From Paenibacillus algorifonticola (GTDB lineage: Bacteria > Bacillota > Bacilli > Paenibacillales > Paenibacillaceae): 64,000 bases of DNA. The stretch lies in assembly GCF_000971975.1 (NCBI RefSeq), contig NZ_LAQO01000022.1, positions 98,727 to 162,726 on the forward strand. Direction: 5' to 3'. The notes beneath the pieces were generated by a model, which saw only the letters and a program-made list of their open reading frames with translations, was not told the origin of the DNA and did not search any database. Below, in pieces: positions 52,562 through 61,795 of the stretch (the stretch's first letter is position 1; each line of letters begins with the position of its first letter). The position numbers and the translations under genes were made by a program.

Positions 52562-54286
52562 ATGCGCCAAAGTCAATTATTGCTTCATACATTACGGGAT
52601 TCACCTGCGGATGCCGAGGTGATAAGCCATCAGCTTATGCTGCGTGCCGGGTACATTCGCCAGCTGGCTGCGGGAATTTATACGTATATGCCCCTTGGAA
52701 GGCTTGTGCTGCGCAAGGTGGAGCAAATTGTGCGGGAGGAGATGGACCGGGCAGACGCTCAGGAGCTGCTTATGCCTGCGATGCAGCCGGCTGATTTATG
52801 GCGGGAATCCGGGCGCTAAACTGTCTACGGCCCAGAGCTGATTCGATTGAAGGACCGCCACGAGCGGGAATTTGCATTAGGGCCAACGCATGAGGAGGTC
52901 ATTACTTCCTTGGTGCGGAATGAAATCAGCTCGTACCGGAGGCTGCCAGTCACCCTGTATCAAATTCAAACGAAGTTCCGGGACGAGCGCCGTCCACGCT
53001 TCGGCCTGCTGCGCAGCCGGGAATTTCTAATGAAGGATGCTTATTCCTTTGATGCGGACTGGGAGGGACTGGACGCTTCTTATTGGAAAATGTATCGGGC
53101 TTACGAACGGATTTTCAGCCGCTGTGGCGTTAATTTCCGTGCAGTGGAGGCTGATGAAGGAGCCATCGGCGGAGAAGGCGGGACGCATGAATTTATGGCG
53201 CTCGCGGATATCGGTGAAGATACGATTGCGGTGTGCGACAGCTGTTCCTATGCTGCCAATTTAGAAAAGGCGGAGTCTGCGGCAGCGACGTTTGAGGTGA
53301 AGCAAGAGGGCGAGGCCATCAATAACGAGCAGCCAGTGGAAAAATTTCATACGCCAAATATGAAGACCATAGATGAATTGGTTCAGGCACTGGACGTTAA
53401 AGCAGCAGATATCATCAAGACGCTGATTTGTCTCGTTGATGATCGCTTGGTTGCAGTTCTTGTTCGTGGCGATCATGAAATGAACGATATTAAAGTGAAA
53501 AATGCGCTTGGTGCCGAAAATGCAGCTATCGCCGATGCCGATACCATTCAACGGCTGACAGGCGCGCCTGTAGGTTTTATTGGCCCGATCGGTCTCGATC
53601 TTCCATTGTTGGTTGACGATGCGGTTATGAAAATGACGACTGCTATCGCAGGTGCAAATGAACTGGATTACCACCATCGTCACATCGTTCCTGCACGGGA
53701 TTTGACTCCTCTGCATATTGGCGACTTCCGCAATGCGGCAGAAGGGGATGGTTGTCTGCGCTGCGGCGAAGGAAAGCTGCAATTTTTCCGGGGCATTGAG
53801 GTGGGGCATGTGTTCAAGCTGGGCACCAAATACAGCGAAAAGCTGGGCGCTGCTTTTCTCGATCAAGCAGGCAAAAGCATGCCAATGATTATGGGCTGTT
53901 ATGGAATTGGCGTATCGCGAATTTTATCGGCTACGGTAGAACAGCATCATGATGCGGCAGGTATGGTGTGGCCACTTGCACTTGCTCCGTATCACGTACA
54001 TCTGATTCCGATATCTGCGAAGGATGAAACGCATATGAAGGTAGCCCAGCAGCTTTACAAGGAGCTGCAGAGCAGCGGAGTGGAAGTATTGCTGGATGAC
54101 CGGGAAGAGCGGCCGGGCATTAAATTCAAGGATGCGGATCTGATCGGCATTCCGCTGCGAATCGTTATTGGCAAAGATGCGGAGCAGGGAAAGGTCGAAT
54201 TTGTTCAGCGCCTCGGCAATCAGAAGGAGCTAATCACGATCGAAGAGGCCGGCGTGCGCATACGCCAAATTTTATCTGGGGAATAG
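52562..54286 (+). pseudogene. proS: Prolyl-tRNA synthetase with one in-frame stop codon (TAA 52817-52819)
   Basis: The frame from ATG 52562 to TAG/TAA at 54286 encodes a full bacterial ProRS of 574 codons apart from codon 86, which is TAA between SGR and TVYGPELIRLKDRHE; relatives have Tyr or Trp there. Both sides stay in the same frame. Upstream: class II motif 1 region LRAGYIRQLAAGIYTYMPLG; downstream: motif 2 (TKFRDERRPRFGLLRSREF), the INS editing insert at about residues 225-410, motif 3 (GCYGIGVSRIL) and an anticodon-binding domain. With GGAG upstream and an intact T-box, the gene was functional recently. Whether another proS exists cannot be told here. Confidence 0.85.
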
Positions 54287-54371
54287 ACAGCTAGGGCTTT
54301 CTGCGGTTACAACTAACTTGTGCAGCTGTATGTATTGTTTATCCAACTATAAGTTGCGGTATAGGAAGAGC

Positions 54372-54403
54372 ATTCTCGCCTCAGAGGATGCTCTTTTTAT
54401 GTC
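54372..54403 (+). terminator. Rho-independent terminator of proS
   Basis: AGAGCAT/ATGCTCT stem around a 14-base loop, then TTTTT. The rest up to 54513 is AT-rich and shows no gene. Confidence 0.8.
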
Positions 54404-54513
54404 ACTTAAAAACAAAGTGATGCGAAAAAATACGTTTAAACCATTTCCTATCAGTAAAAATGTTTCAAAATGCAACTAAATAATCGTTTTTTATGAAATT
54501 TTCGAAATAACTG

Positions 54514-54562
54514 TTGCTAAAAAGCTCATATTGTTTTACACTCACTAATGTAAACGCTTCGC
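54514..54562 (+). promoter_or_regulatory. Promoter and cre-like CcpA site of the acid-sugar cluster
   Basis: TTGCTA (54514-54519), 17-base spacer, TACACT (54537-54542). Immediately downstream, ATGTAAACGCTTCGCA (54548-54563) resembles the cre consensus TGNAANCGNWNNCA with one misplaced base. Catabolite repression is inferred. Confidence 0.55.
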
Positions 54563-54595
54563 ATTATACGGATGACAAGTTTAGGAGGATACGAG

Positions 54596-55492
54596 ATGCC
54601 ACTAGCAATTGAGGGAATTTATCCCGCATTATTGACTCCTTTTACAAAAGATGAAGAGGTAAATGAGACTGCATTAAAGCAGCTAGTAAATCGATTGATT
54701 GTTGCAAAAGTAAACGGTATCTTCGCATTAGGAACGAATGGGGAATTTCATGTTCTGTCCCGCGAGGAAAAATTAAACATAACCAAAATGGTTGTTGAGG
54801 AAACGGCAGGCCGCGTTCCGGTCATGGTGGGCAGTGGCGGAAACAGCACGCGCGAGGTCATTGAGCTTTCGCAAGCGATGGAAAAGCTTGGTGTCGATGC
54901 GCTGTCGGTCATAACGCCTTATTTTATCCCGCCGACTCAGGAGGAAGCCGAGGAGCATTACCGTAAAGTGGCCGAGGCCGTATCGATTCCGGTCGTGCTG
55001 TACAATATCCCATCCAAAACAGGATTTTCCCTGGCACCTGAAACGGTGGGACGTTTGGCTAAAATGCCGAATATCGTCGGCATTAAGGACAGCAGTGGAG
55101 ATTTTAGCAACATTGAGCAATATATTGCGCATACGCGCGGCGAGCATTTTTCCGTTATTGCGGGCACCGATTCGCTCATTCTGAAAACGCTTCAAGCTGG
55201 TGGAACCGGTGCTGTCGCTGCAACGGCGAATTTGCTCCCGGAAACGGTTGTTGCGATTTATAACAGCTGGAAAGCCGGAGATTACGAAAAAGCACAGGCG
55301 GCGCAGCAAGCTTTACAGCCGTTGCGCGATACTTTTGGCTTAACGAGCATCCCTGCGTCATTGAAAAAAGCAGTCGAGCTATCGGGAATTCCGGTCGGTC
55401 CCGCAAGAGCACCGATTCAAGAGCCGACAGGCGAGGTACTCAAGCAGATTGAAGCAGCCGTTCAATTTTATAAAACGAATCAGGAGGGATAA
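54596..55492 (+). CDS. DapA/NanA-family aldolase-lyase (class I)
   Basis: 298 residues. Motifs: YPALLTPFTKDEEVNETAL, LGTNGEFHVLSREEK (the GTNGE phosphate/carboxylate loop), YNIPSKTGFSL (with Tyr), and the Schiff-base Lys in GIKDSSGDF. The group includes dihydrodipicolinate synthase, N-acetylneuraminate lyase and 2-keto-3-deoxy acid aldolases; catabolic neighbours speak for a 2-keto-3-deoxy-type lyase rather than lysine synthesis. AGGAGGATACGAG is upstream. First gene of a cluster that includes kinase, dehydrogenases and symporter. Confidence 0.9.
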   Translation: MPLAIEGIYPALLTPFTKDEEVNETALKQLVNRLIVAKVNGIFALGTNGEFHVLSREEKLNITKMVVEETAGRVPVMVGSGGNSTREVIELSQAMEKLGVDALSVITPYFIPPTQEEAEEHYRKVAEAVSIPVVLYNIPSKTGFSLAPETVGRLAKMPNIVGIKDSSGDFSNIEQYIAHTRGEHFSVIAGTDSLILKTLQAGGTGAVAATANLLPETVVAIYNSWKAGDYEKAQAAQQALQPLRDTFGLTSIPASLKKAVELSGIPVGPARAPIQEPTGEVLKQIEAAVQFYKTNQEG

Positions 55493-55495
55493 CGA

Positions 55496-56665
55496 ATGCT
55501 GAGTGTTTATCAATTTCAGACAGCAGACCGCATCATTGCCGGAGCAAACACATTGTCGCAGCTGAAAGAGCATTTGCATGCCATTCATCCTCACATTCAG
55601 CGCGCTTTGATTGTTACGCAGCCAACGGTTAGGCGTAGGGGCTTCTCGGGCGTAATTGAGCAGCAGTTAACGGAGAAGGGCATCGCCTTTGATGTATGCA
55701 CGGCGATTTTGCCGGAGCCGACGGTGCAAAATATAGAAGAAACGTTCGCGGCATATAGCGGGAATCGCTATGAAATCATTATCGGCCTGGGCGGCGGCAG
55801 CGTCCTGGATGCGGCCAAAATTTTATCGGTGCTCATGACGAATGAGCAAAAAATCGCCGACATGCTTGGCACGAATGCAGTTGCTAAGCCAGGAGTTGCC
55901 ACCGTATTAATTCCGACGACATCTGGTACAGGCTCAGAAGTGACGCCGAACGCGATTGTGACGTTTCCCGATCAGGAGCTGAAAATCGGAATTGTCAGTC
56001 CCTACCTGCTGCCGAAGCTCGTTATTCTTGATCCGGTGTTGACGCTGGGCTTGCCGAAGCCGATAACGGCTGCAACCGGCATGGATGCGTTCACGCATGC
56101 ACTGGAGTCCTTTATTTCGAACAAAGCCAATTATTTCAGCGACATGTTCGCTTTAGAGTCGATTCGCCTGATCTCGGCGAGCATCGTTGAAGCTTATGAG
56201 AATGGCTCCTCGATTGAGGCGCGTGAGAAAATGCTGCTTGGCTCAACATATGGCGGGATGGCACTTACGGCGGCGGGAACAGCGGCTGTTCATGCATTGG
56301 CCTATCCGCTTGGCGGCAAATATGGCATTCCGCATGGCGTAGCCAATTCTATGCTGCTGCCGAGTGTGATGGAATTTAATATGGATCATTGTGTAGATCG
56401 GCTCAATCTCGTTGCTGGGCCAATGGCCATTGAGACAGCTGGACTTACACCAGAGGAAGTAGCCCAGCGTGTCATCGCGAAAATTCGCGAGTGGACGGAG
56501 AAGCTGAACATTCCGCAGGATCTAACCGCATATGGCGTGCAGGAGGAAAATGTTGAGGCATTAGCGCAATCCGCTTCGCAGGTTACCAGACTGTTAAACA
56601 ATAACCCGAAAGTGCTGAGCCTGGACGATATGAAAATGATTTATCGCAACCTGATAGTGAAGTAA
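55496..56665 (+). CDS. Iron-containing alcohol dehydrogenase family protein
   Basis: 389 residues, full length for Fe-ADH. Nucleotide loop GLGGGSVLDAAKIL (about residues 98-111), TTSGTGSEVTPNAI, and metal ligands in MDAFTHALESFIS, AVHALAYPLGGKYGIPHGVANS. Acts on an alcohol/aldehyde, or hydroxy acid, with NAD(P). It follows the lyase by 3 bases with GGAGGGATAACGA: cotranslated. Substrate inferred to be a catabolic intermediate. Confidence 0.92.
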   Translation: MLSVYQFQTADRIIAGANTLSQLKEHLHAIHPHIQRALIVTQPTVRRRGFSGVIEQQLTEKGIAFDVCTAILPEPTVQNIEETFAAYSGNRYEIIIGLGGGSVLDAAKILSVLMTNEQKIADMLGTNAVAKPGVATVLIPTTSGTGSEVTPNAIVTFPDQELKIGIVSPYLLPKLVILDPVLTLGLPKPITAATGMDAFTHALESFISNKANYFSDMFALESIRLISASIVEAYENGSSIEAREKMLLGSTYGGMALTAAGTAAVHALAYPLGGKYGIPHGVANSMLLPSVMEFNMDHCVDRLNLVAGPMAIETAGLTPEEVAQRVIAKIREWTEKLNIPQDLTAYGVQEENVEALAQSASQVTRLLNNNPKVLSLDDMKMIYRNLIVK

Positions 56666-56678
56666 AGGGAGGATTACC

Positions 56679-57968
56679 GTGAAAATTGCTATTGTCGCCG
56701 ACGATTTGACGGGCGCAAGCGATTGTGGAGGGCAGCTGGTACGTTATGGCATACGCGTATCGGTTCAAATTAATCCGGTTATGGCAGAGGAATCAAATTA
56801 TGATGCCGTTGTATTCAACACGGTAAGCCGCTCCTTGCCTGCGAATGAAGCTGCGTTAATCGTCAAACAGGTTAGCCAATATATAAATGAGCAGCCATTT
56901 GACCTGATCTATAAAAAAATAGACAGCACGCTGCGTGGAAATATTGGTGCTGAGCTAAATGCCATGTCCGATGTGATTCAGCCGGACTTTATGATTATCG
57001 CGCCCGGCTATCCGCAGAACGGTCGGCAAATTATTGAACGCATTCATCATTTGAACGGTGAGCTGCTGCATGAGACGGAGGTAAGCCGCGATCCGAAGAC
57101 GCCAGTGCTCCAGTCCGATGTTGTAGAGCTGGTAGCGAGCCAGACAGGGCGGGCTGTTGCTCATCTGTCCAAAGCAGATATTGACCGGGGCAAGGCACAT
57201 CTAGCAGATAGGCTTGAAGTATACAAAGTACAGAATATGACCTATATTGTCGCCGATTCGATCATTGAGGAGGATTTGGAGCGGCTGGCGAATGCACTGG
57301 CACAGCTGCCTTACAAATATGTCTGGGTGGGCTCTGCTGGCCTAATGAACCATCTTCCGAAAGCATTTGCCATTGCTGAAAATGACAAGCCGCAGCATAT
57401 TCCGCTGCCTGTTAGGAATGATCCCGTTCTGCTCGTCGTGGGCAGCGTGAGCAAGATGGGGCGCGAGCAGCTGCACAGTTTGATGAATCAGGAGCTGGCT
57501 GTGCAAATTATGGCCCGCTCCGAGAAACTGCTCGCTGACGAGGCTGGGAAGCAGCTTGAACTGGATCGCGTCATCGATGCGGCGAGTCGTGCTTTGGCAA
57601 CTGGACGCCATACCGTTATCGTCGCCTCGGATAATGTGGCCGAAACGAAAGCGGTCGGCCAATTGCTGGGCATGACACCGATTCAGATTAGCGATGCCAT
57701 TTCCGCCGCTCTTGGCAGCATAACCGTGAAGCTTTTTGGCGGGCTTGCCATTCACAAGCTGTTTTTGACAGGTGGCGATACTGCTTATCAAGTTTTGGAA
57801 CAGCTTGGCATAACCGCCTTTGAGCTTATGGAAGAGCTGGAGCCGGGCGTGCTGCTGGGCAAATACGAAGCTCGCAGTCTGTATATTGTCACGAAGGCTG
57901 GAAATTTTGGTTCTGATCAAACGATGGAGCGCGTCATCAAAAAACTGCATGGAGGCGAATGTATATGA
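56679..57968 (+). CDS. Four-carbon acid sugar kinase family protein (DUF1537)
   Basis: 429 residues. The N-terminus IAIVADDLTGASDCGGQLVR, the middle YKKIDSTLRGNIGAEL and the C-terminal ATP-binding LFLTGGDTAYQVLEQLG identify the DUF1537 (OtnK/DtnK) kinases, which phosphorylate D-erythronate, D/L-threonate and related acid sugars. GTG start with GGGAGG upstream. Sits directly before a PdxA2-type dehydrogenase, the same pair known from threonate/erythronate pathways. Confidence 0.92.
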   Translation: MKIAIVADDLTGASDCGGQLVRYGIRVSVQINPVMAEESNYDAVVFNTVSRSLPANEAALIVKQVSQYINEQPFDLIYKKIDSTLRGNIGAELNAMSDVIQPDFMIIAPGYPQNGRQIIERIHHLNGELLHETEVSRDPKTPVLQSDVVELVASQTGRAVAHLSKADIDRGKAHLADRLEVYKVQNMTYIVADSIIEEDLERLANALAQLPYKYVWVGSAGLMNHLPKAFAIAENDKPQHIPLPVRNDPVLLVVGSVSKMGREQLHSLMNQELAVQIMARSEKLLADEAGKQLELDRVIDAASRALATGRHTVIVASDNVAETKAVGQLLGMTPIQISDAISAALGSITVKLFGGLAIHKLFLTGGDTAYQVLEQLGITAFELMEELEPGVLLGKYEARSLYIVTKAGNFGSDQTMERVIKKLHGGECI

Positions 57969-58960
57969 GCAAGCCGATAATCGGCATTACAATGGGGGAT
58001 GCCGCTGGCGTTGGTCCCGAAATTATTGTGAAAGCGCTGCAGCATGAGGAAGTGCTGAGTATATGCCGTCCCGTTGTGATCGGTGATGCCAAAAGCATTC
58101 AGAGGGCTATCGAGCAAACAGGGGCAGCATTTACGATTCACACCGTGAGCAGCACAGCGGAATGCGAATTTAAGCCGGGCGTTATTGACTGCTTTGATTT
58201 GGATTTGCTGCCCGCGGATTTAATGCAGGGCGAAGTATCGGCGGTTGCGGGAGATGCCGCGTTCCAGTTTATTAAAAAAGCAGTTGAACTGGCACAGGCC
58301 GGCGAGCTGCAAGGTGTCTGTACAGCTCCGCTGAATAAAGAAGCGCTGCACAAGGGCGGTCATTTATACCCGGGGCATACGGAAATTTTCGCCGAGCTGA
58401 CCGATACGCAAAATTATTCGATGATGCTGTCATCGCCAAAGCTGAAGGTTATTCATCTCACGACGCATGTCGGGCTGAGAAAAGCGATTGACAATATTAC
58501 GCCAGAGAGAACGCTCACCGTTCTTCGCCTTGCTCATGATACGTTGACTAGAGCGGGTTATGACCGTCCTCGTATTGCTGTATGCGGCATTAACCCGCAT
58601 GCGGGGGAAAATGGTTTGTTCGGTGAAGGGGAAGAGGAGGAAAAGCTCATTCCCGGCATTAATCAAGCGATTGAAGAGGGCATTAACGCGAGCGGTCCTT
58701 ATCCGGCTGATACGTTATTTTACCGGGCGGTGCGCGGAGACTTTGATATCGTCATTGCCTGCTACCATGATCAAGGCCATGTGCCGATCAAAGTGCTTGG
58801 GCTGGAGGAAGGCGTGAATATTACGGTCGGCTTAAAAGGCGGGTTTATCCGCACATCCGTTGATCACGGCACTGCCTTTGATATCGCAGGGAAAAATCTA
58901 GCCGACGAGCGAAGCATGCTTGCGGCACTTGCATCGGCTGTCGAGCTGTCGCCGAAATAA
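57965..58960 (+). CDS. PdxA2-family 4-phospho-acid sugar dehydrogenase
   Basis: 331 residues. IGITMGDAAGVGPEIIVKAL, CTAPLNKEALHKGGH, HTEIFAELT, THVGLRKAI, CGINPHAGENGLFGEGEEE and YHDQGHVPIKVLG are the conserved PdxA blocks, including the His metal ligands. Next to a DUF1537 kinase, relatives (PdxA2) oxidise 4-phospho-threonate/erythronate to dihydroxyacetone phosphate and CO2, rather than making vitamin B6. Start ATG 57965 overlaps the kinase stop (ATGA) with GGAGG upstream. Confidence 0.92.
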   Translation: MSKPIIGITMGDAAGVGPEIIVKALQHEEVLSICRPVVIGDAKSIQRAIEQTGAAFTIHTVSSTAECEFKPGVIDCFDLDLLPADLMQGEVSAVAGDAAFQFIKKAVELAQAGELQGVCTAPLNKEALHKGGHLYPGHTEIFAELTDTQNYSMMLSSPKLKVIHLTTHVGLRKAIDNITPERTLTVLRLAHDTLTRAGYDRPRIAVCGINPHAGENGLFGEGEEEEKLIPGINQAIEEGINASGPYPADTLFYRAVRGDFDIVIACYHDQGHVPIKVLGLEEGVNITVGLKGGFIRTSVDHGTAFDIAGKNLADERSMLAALASAVELSPK

Positions 58961-59028
58961 GCGCGGCGGCTTCCAAATAAGCAAGGAAGAAAAGGGTGAT
59001 CGGCTGCGTCCGACCCCTTCGAAAGGAA

Positions 59029-59043
59029 ATGTAAGCGTTATCC
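59029..59043 (+). promoter_or_regulatory. cre-like CcpA site before the symporter gene
   Basis: ATGTAAGCGTTATCC, one mismatch to the cre consensus WTGNAANCGNWNNCW. 45 bases upstream of the symporter start. Confidence 0.55.
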
Positions 59044-59087
59044 TGCATAATGGTACCCGAAGCTGAAAGCATGGAGGTTTTCTTCAG

Positions 59088-60476
59088 GTGGAAAAATTAA
59101 GTTCCAGTACGATTATATTTATTTTAATTGTCATTGCGGTTTATATTGTGATTACGACCTATTTGACTTTTAAAATGCGCAGCAAGTCCAACTCTGAATT
59201 CAATAATGCGGCTAAGTCATTGCCGGCGCTTGTTGTAGGCGTCCTGCTGATGTCCGAATTTCTCGGCACCAAATCAACGATTGGCACGGCGGAATCGGCA
59301 TTCAAAAATGGATTTGCCGCTTCCTGGTCGCTGTTTGCAGGCGCAATCGGCTTCTTCCTGTTCGCTTTTTTCCTCGTGACGCGTTTTTATAATACAGGGC
59401 ATTTTACGATTTCAGGCATCATTAAAGAAAAATACGGCACCTCGACCAAGCTGGTCGTTTCCGTTATTATGATTTTGGCGCTGCTGCTCGTGAATCTTGG
59501 CAACTATTTGAGTGGTGCTGCTGCAATATCGTCCATTTTGGGTATTCCGATTATGACCTGTGCGATCATTACGATGATCATCAGTACGATCTATTTTACA
59601 TTTGGCGGAATGAAAGGGGTTGCATGGATTACGATTATCCATTCGACCTTCAAATACGCAGGTATTTTGCTTACAGCTTTTATTGCGCTTTATATGGCAG
59701 GCGGTTTGAAGCCGATGCAGCTGGAGCTGCCTGACTATTACTTTACTTGGGATGGCAAAATTGGTGTAAGCACAATCATTGCTTGGCTTATAGGAACAAT
59801 GGGAACGATTTTCTCCACACAGTTCATTATTCAGGCGATTACTTCTACAAAAGATGCGAAGGCGGCTAAACGCGCTACGATTTATGCAGGACTGCTGTTT
59901 CTCCCGCTCGCTTTGGCTGTAGCTGTCATTGGCGTTTGCGCGCGATATTTATACCCGGATATTGATCCGCTTTATGCGTTCCCGGTGTTTATGCAGCATA
60001 TGCACCCGATACTTAGTGCCATTGTTGCTACATCGCTGGTCGCTTCGATTTTTGTCGGGGTTTCCACTGTAGCGCTCTCTACAACAACACTTGTCATTGA
60101 AGACTTCGTGGTACCGCGTAAAGCAATGACGCCTGAGCAAAAAATGAAGGTGACGCGTATCGCATCCGTCATTATCGGCATTTTGCCGCTCATCGGTGTC
60201 GTATTCGCTCCTGATTTGCTGACGCTGTCCTTTTTCACCCGTGCCTTGCGGGCATCTATCGCTGTCGTTGCGGGAATGGGCTTCTTCCTGCCGTTGTACA
60301 GCTCCAACCGTGGAGCGACAATTGGTTTGTCCGTAGCGGCACTGGGCACAACGGTATGGTATTTGCTCGATGATCCATTCGGCATTGATAATATGTATAT
60401 TGCAGTCGTGGCGCCTTTCATCGTTATGGTTATTGACCGTTTGATCAGCAGAGCTGCTGGTGGAGAGCGAAAATAA
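59088..60476 (+). CDS. Sodium:solute symporter (SSS family)
   Basis: 462 residues, about thirteen membrane helices. GTG 59088 follows GGAGGTTTTCTTCAG. Helix patterns such as MSEFLGTKSTIGTAESAFKN (sodium-site region of helix 1/2) and IGTMGTIFSTQFIIQAITST are typical of the SSS family. It should import the acid sugar or oligomer that the cluster degrades, driven by sodium. The preceding 127 bases carry a cre-like site and so may contain a second promoter. Confidence 0.92.
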   Translation: MEKLSSSTIIFILIVIAVYIVITTYLTFKMRSKSNSEFNNAAKSLPALVVGVLLMSEFLGTKSTIGTAESAFKNGFAASWSLFAGAIGFFLFAFFLVTRFYNTGHFTISGIIKEKYGTSTKLVVSVIMILALLLVNLGNYLSGAAAISSILGIPIMTCAIITMIISTIYFTFGGMKGVAWITIIHSTFKYAGILLTAFIALYMAGGLKPMQLELPDYYFTWDGKIGVSTIIAWLIGTMGTIFSTQFIIQAITSTKDAKAAKRATIYAGLLFLPLALAVAVIGVCARYLYPDIDPLYAFPVFMQHMHPILSAIVATSLVASIFVGVSTVALSTTTLVIEDFVVPRKAMTPEQKMKVTRIASVIIGILPLIGVVFAPDLLTLSFFTRALRASIAVVAGMGFFLPLYSSNRGATIGLSVAALGTTVWYLLDDPFGIDNMYIAVVAPFIVMVIDRLISRAAGGERK

Positions 60477-60547
60477 GCGTACAAAAACAAGTGAACAAAA
60501 TGAGAGTTGCATGAATTCAAATATTGCTTTTAGGAGGGCTATTGCTA

Positions 60548-61738
60548 ATGAGTGAACAACATTCTGCTTTCCATCATGAAATGACAGCAACACCAGGAGA
60601 ACCCTATCGCTCCGATGCCTATATTCCATCCCATCAGGTGCAAAATCATGCTTCATTTCTTCATGTGCTGGACAATGGGGATGTGCTCTGCGTTTGGTTT
60701 GCTGGAACACAGGAAGGCATTCCGGATGTTTCGATTTATTTGTCCCGATTGAATAAAGGGGCGACGGCGTGGACGGAGCCGGTCAAGCTATCGGATGATC
60801 CGACACGCTCGGAGCAAAATCCGGTATTATTTTCTGCGCCGGGCGGCAAACTGTGGCTGCTCTATACGGCGCAAAAATCCGGCAATCAGGATACGGCAGT
60901 CATTAGACGCCGCATATCGGAGGATAATGGCTATACGTGGAGCGGTATTGATACGCTGTTCGATACGCCAGGCATTTTTATCAGACAGCCGATTACGGTA
61001 CTGGACAATGGAGATTGGCTGCTGCCGATCTGGTATTGCTACACGAATCCGGGCGAGAAGTGGACAGGCAACAAAGATGTCAGCGCAGTGAAAATTTCGT
61101 CTGATCAAGGGATGACATGGGAGGAAGTCGCAGTGCCGGGCAGTCTTGGCTGCGTGCATATGAATATCGAGAAGCTGGATAATGGCACACTCCTTGCGCT
61201 GTATCGCAGCCGCTGGGCGGATTATATTTATAGAAGCCATTCGGCAGATCACGGCAGAACGTGGAGCGAGCCTGAGCCGACATCGCTGCCTAACAACAAC
61301 TCCTCTATTCAATTTACGAAGCTTGCGAATGGCGATCTGGCGCTAGTATACAATCACATGAGCGCCAGTGATTCAATGGATCGCCGCGCCTCACTGTACG
61401 ATGAAATAGAAGACGAGGAAGAGGATGGCCAGGAGGCTGCAGCTTCTCTTCTGACAGAAGCGTCATCAGGAGAGGAACGGCAAGCATTCTGGGGAGCGCC
61501 GCGTGCGCCAATGACGCTGGCGATTTCCAAGGATAATGGCATGACTTGGCCGTATAAACGCAATATTGAAGTGGGCGACGGGTATGCAATGACGAACAAT
61601 TCCAAGGAGCGTCTAAACCGTGAATATTCTTATCCGACGATTAAACAATCGAAGGATGGCAGTATTCATATCGCTTTCACCTATTTTCGGCAAGCGATTA
61701 AATACGTTGTTCTTACCGAACCATATATTGCGGAATAG
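60548..61738 (+). CDS. Sialidase-fold (BNR repeat) glycosidase or lyase
   Basis: 396 residues, no signal peptide, therefore cytoplasmic. Six-bladed propeller with Asp-box-like turns (for example SEDNGYTWSG, SSDQGMTWEE, SADHGRTWSE, SKDNGMTWPY), an Arg in IYLSRL and EQNPVLFSAPGGKLWLLYT typical of the sialidase family. GGAGGGC precedes ATG 60548. An acidic insert DEIEDEEEDGQEA lies near residue 285. Family members include sialidases and uronate lyases, so an imported oligosaccharide or glycosyl acid may be split inside the cell. Specificity unknown. Confidence 0.85.
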   Translation: MSEQHSAFHHEMTATPGEPYRSDAYIPSHQVQNHASFLHVLDNGDVLCVWFAGTQEGIPDVSIYLSRLNKGATAWTEPVKLSDDPTRSEQNPVLFSAPGGKLWLLYTAQKSGNQDTAVIRRRISEDNGYTWSGIDTLFDTPGIFIRQPITVLDNGDWLLPIWYCYTNPGEKWTGNKDVSAVKISSDQGMTWEEVAVPGSLGCVHMNIEKLDNGTLLALYRSRWADYIYRSHSADHGRTWSEPEPTSLPNNNSSIQFTKLANGDLALVYNHMSASDSMDRRASLYDEIEDEEEDGQEAAASLLTEASSGEERQAFWGAPRAPMTLAISKDNGMTWPYKRNIEVGDGYAMTNNSKERLNREYSYPTIKQSKDGSIHIAFTYFRQAIKYVVLTEPYIAE

Positions 61739-61795
61739 AAGTGGAATGGATCAGAGTTGCTAAGAAAAATGGCATAAGTCAGAGGAGTGAAGAGT

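Noticed and set aside
52505..52819. Separate short gene before proS
   Set aside because: It is the in-frame N-terminal part of proS ended by the TAA at 52817; the true start is ATG 52562 with the T-box upstream.
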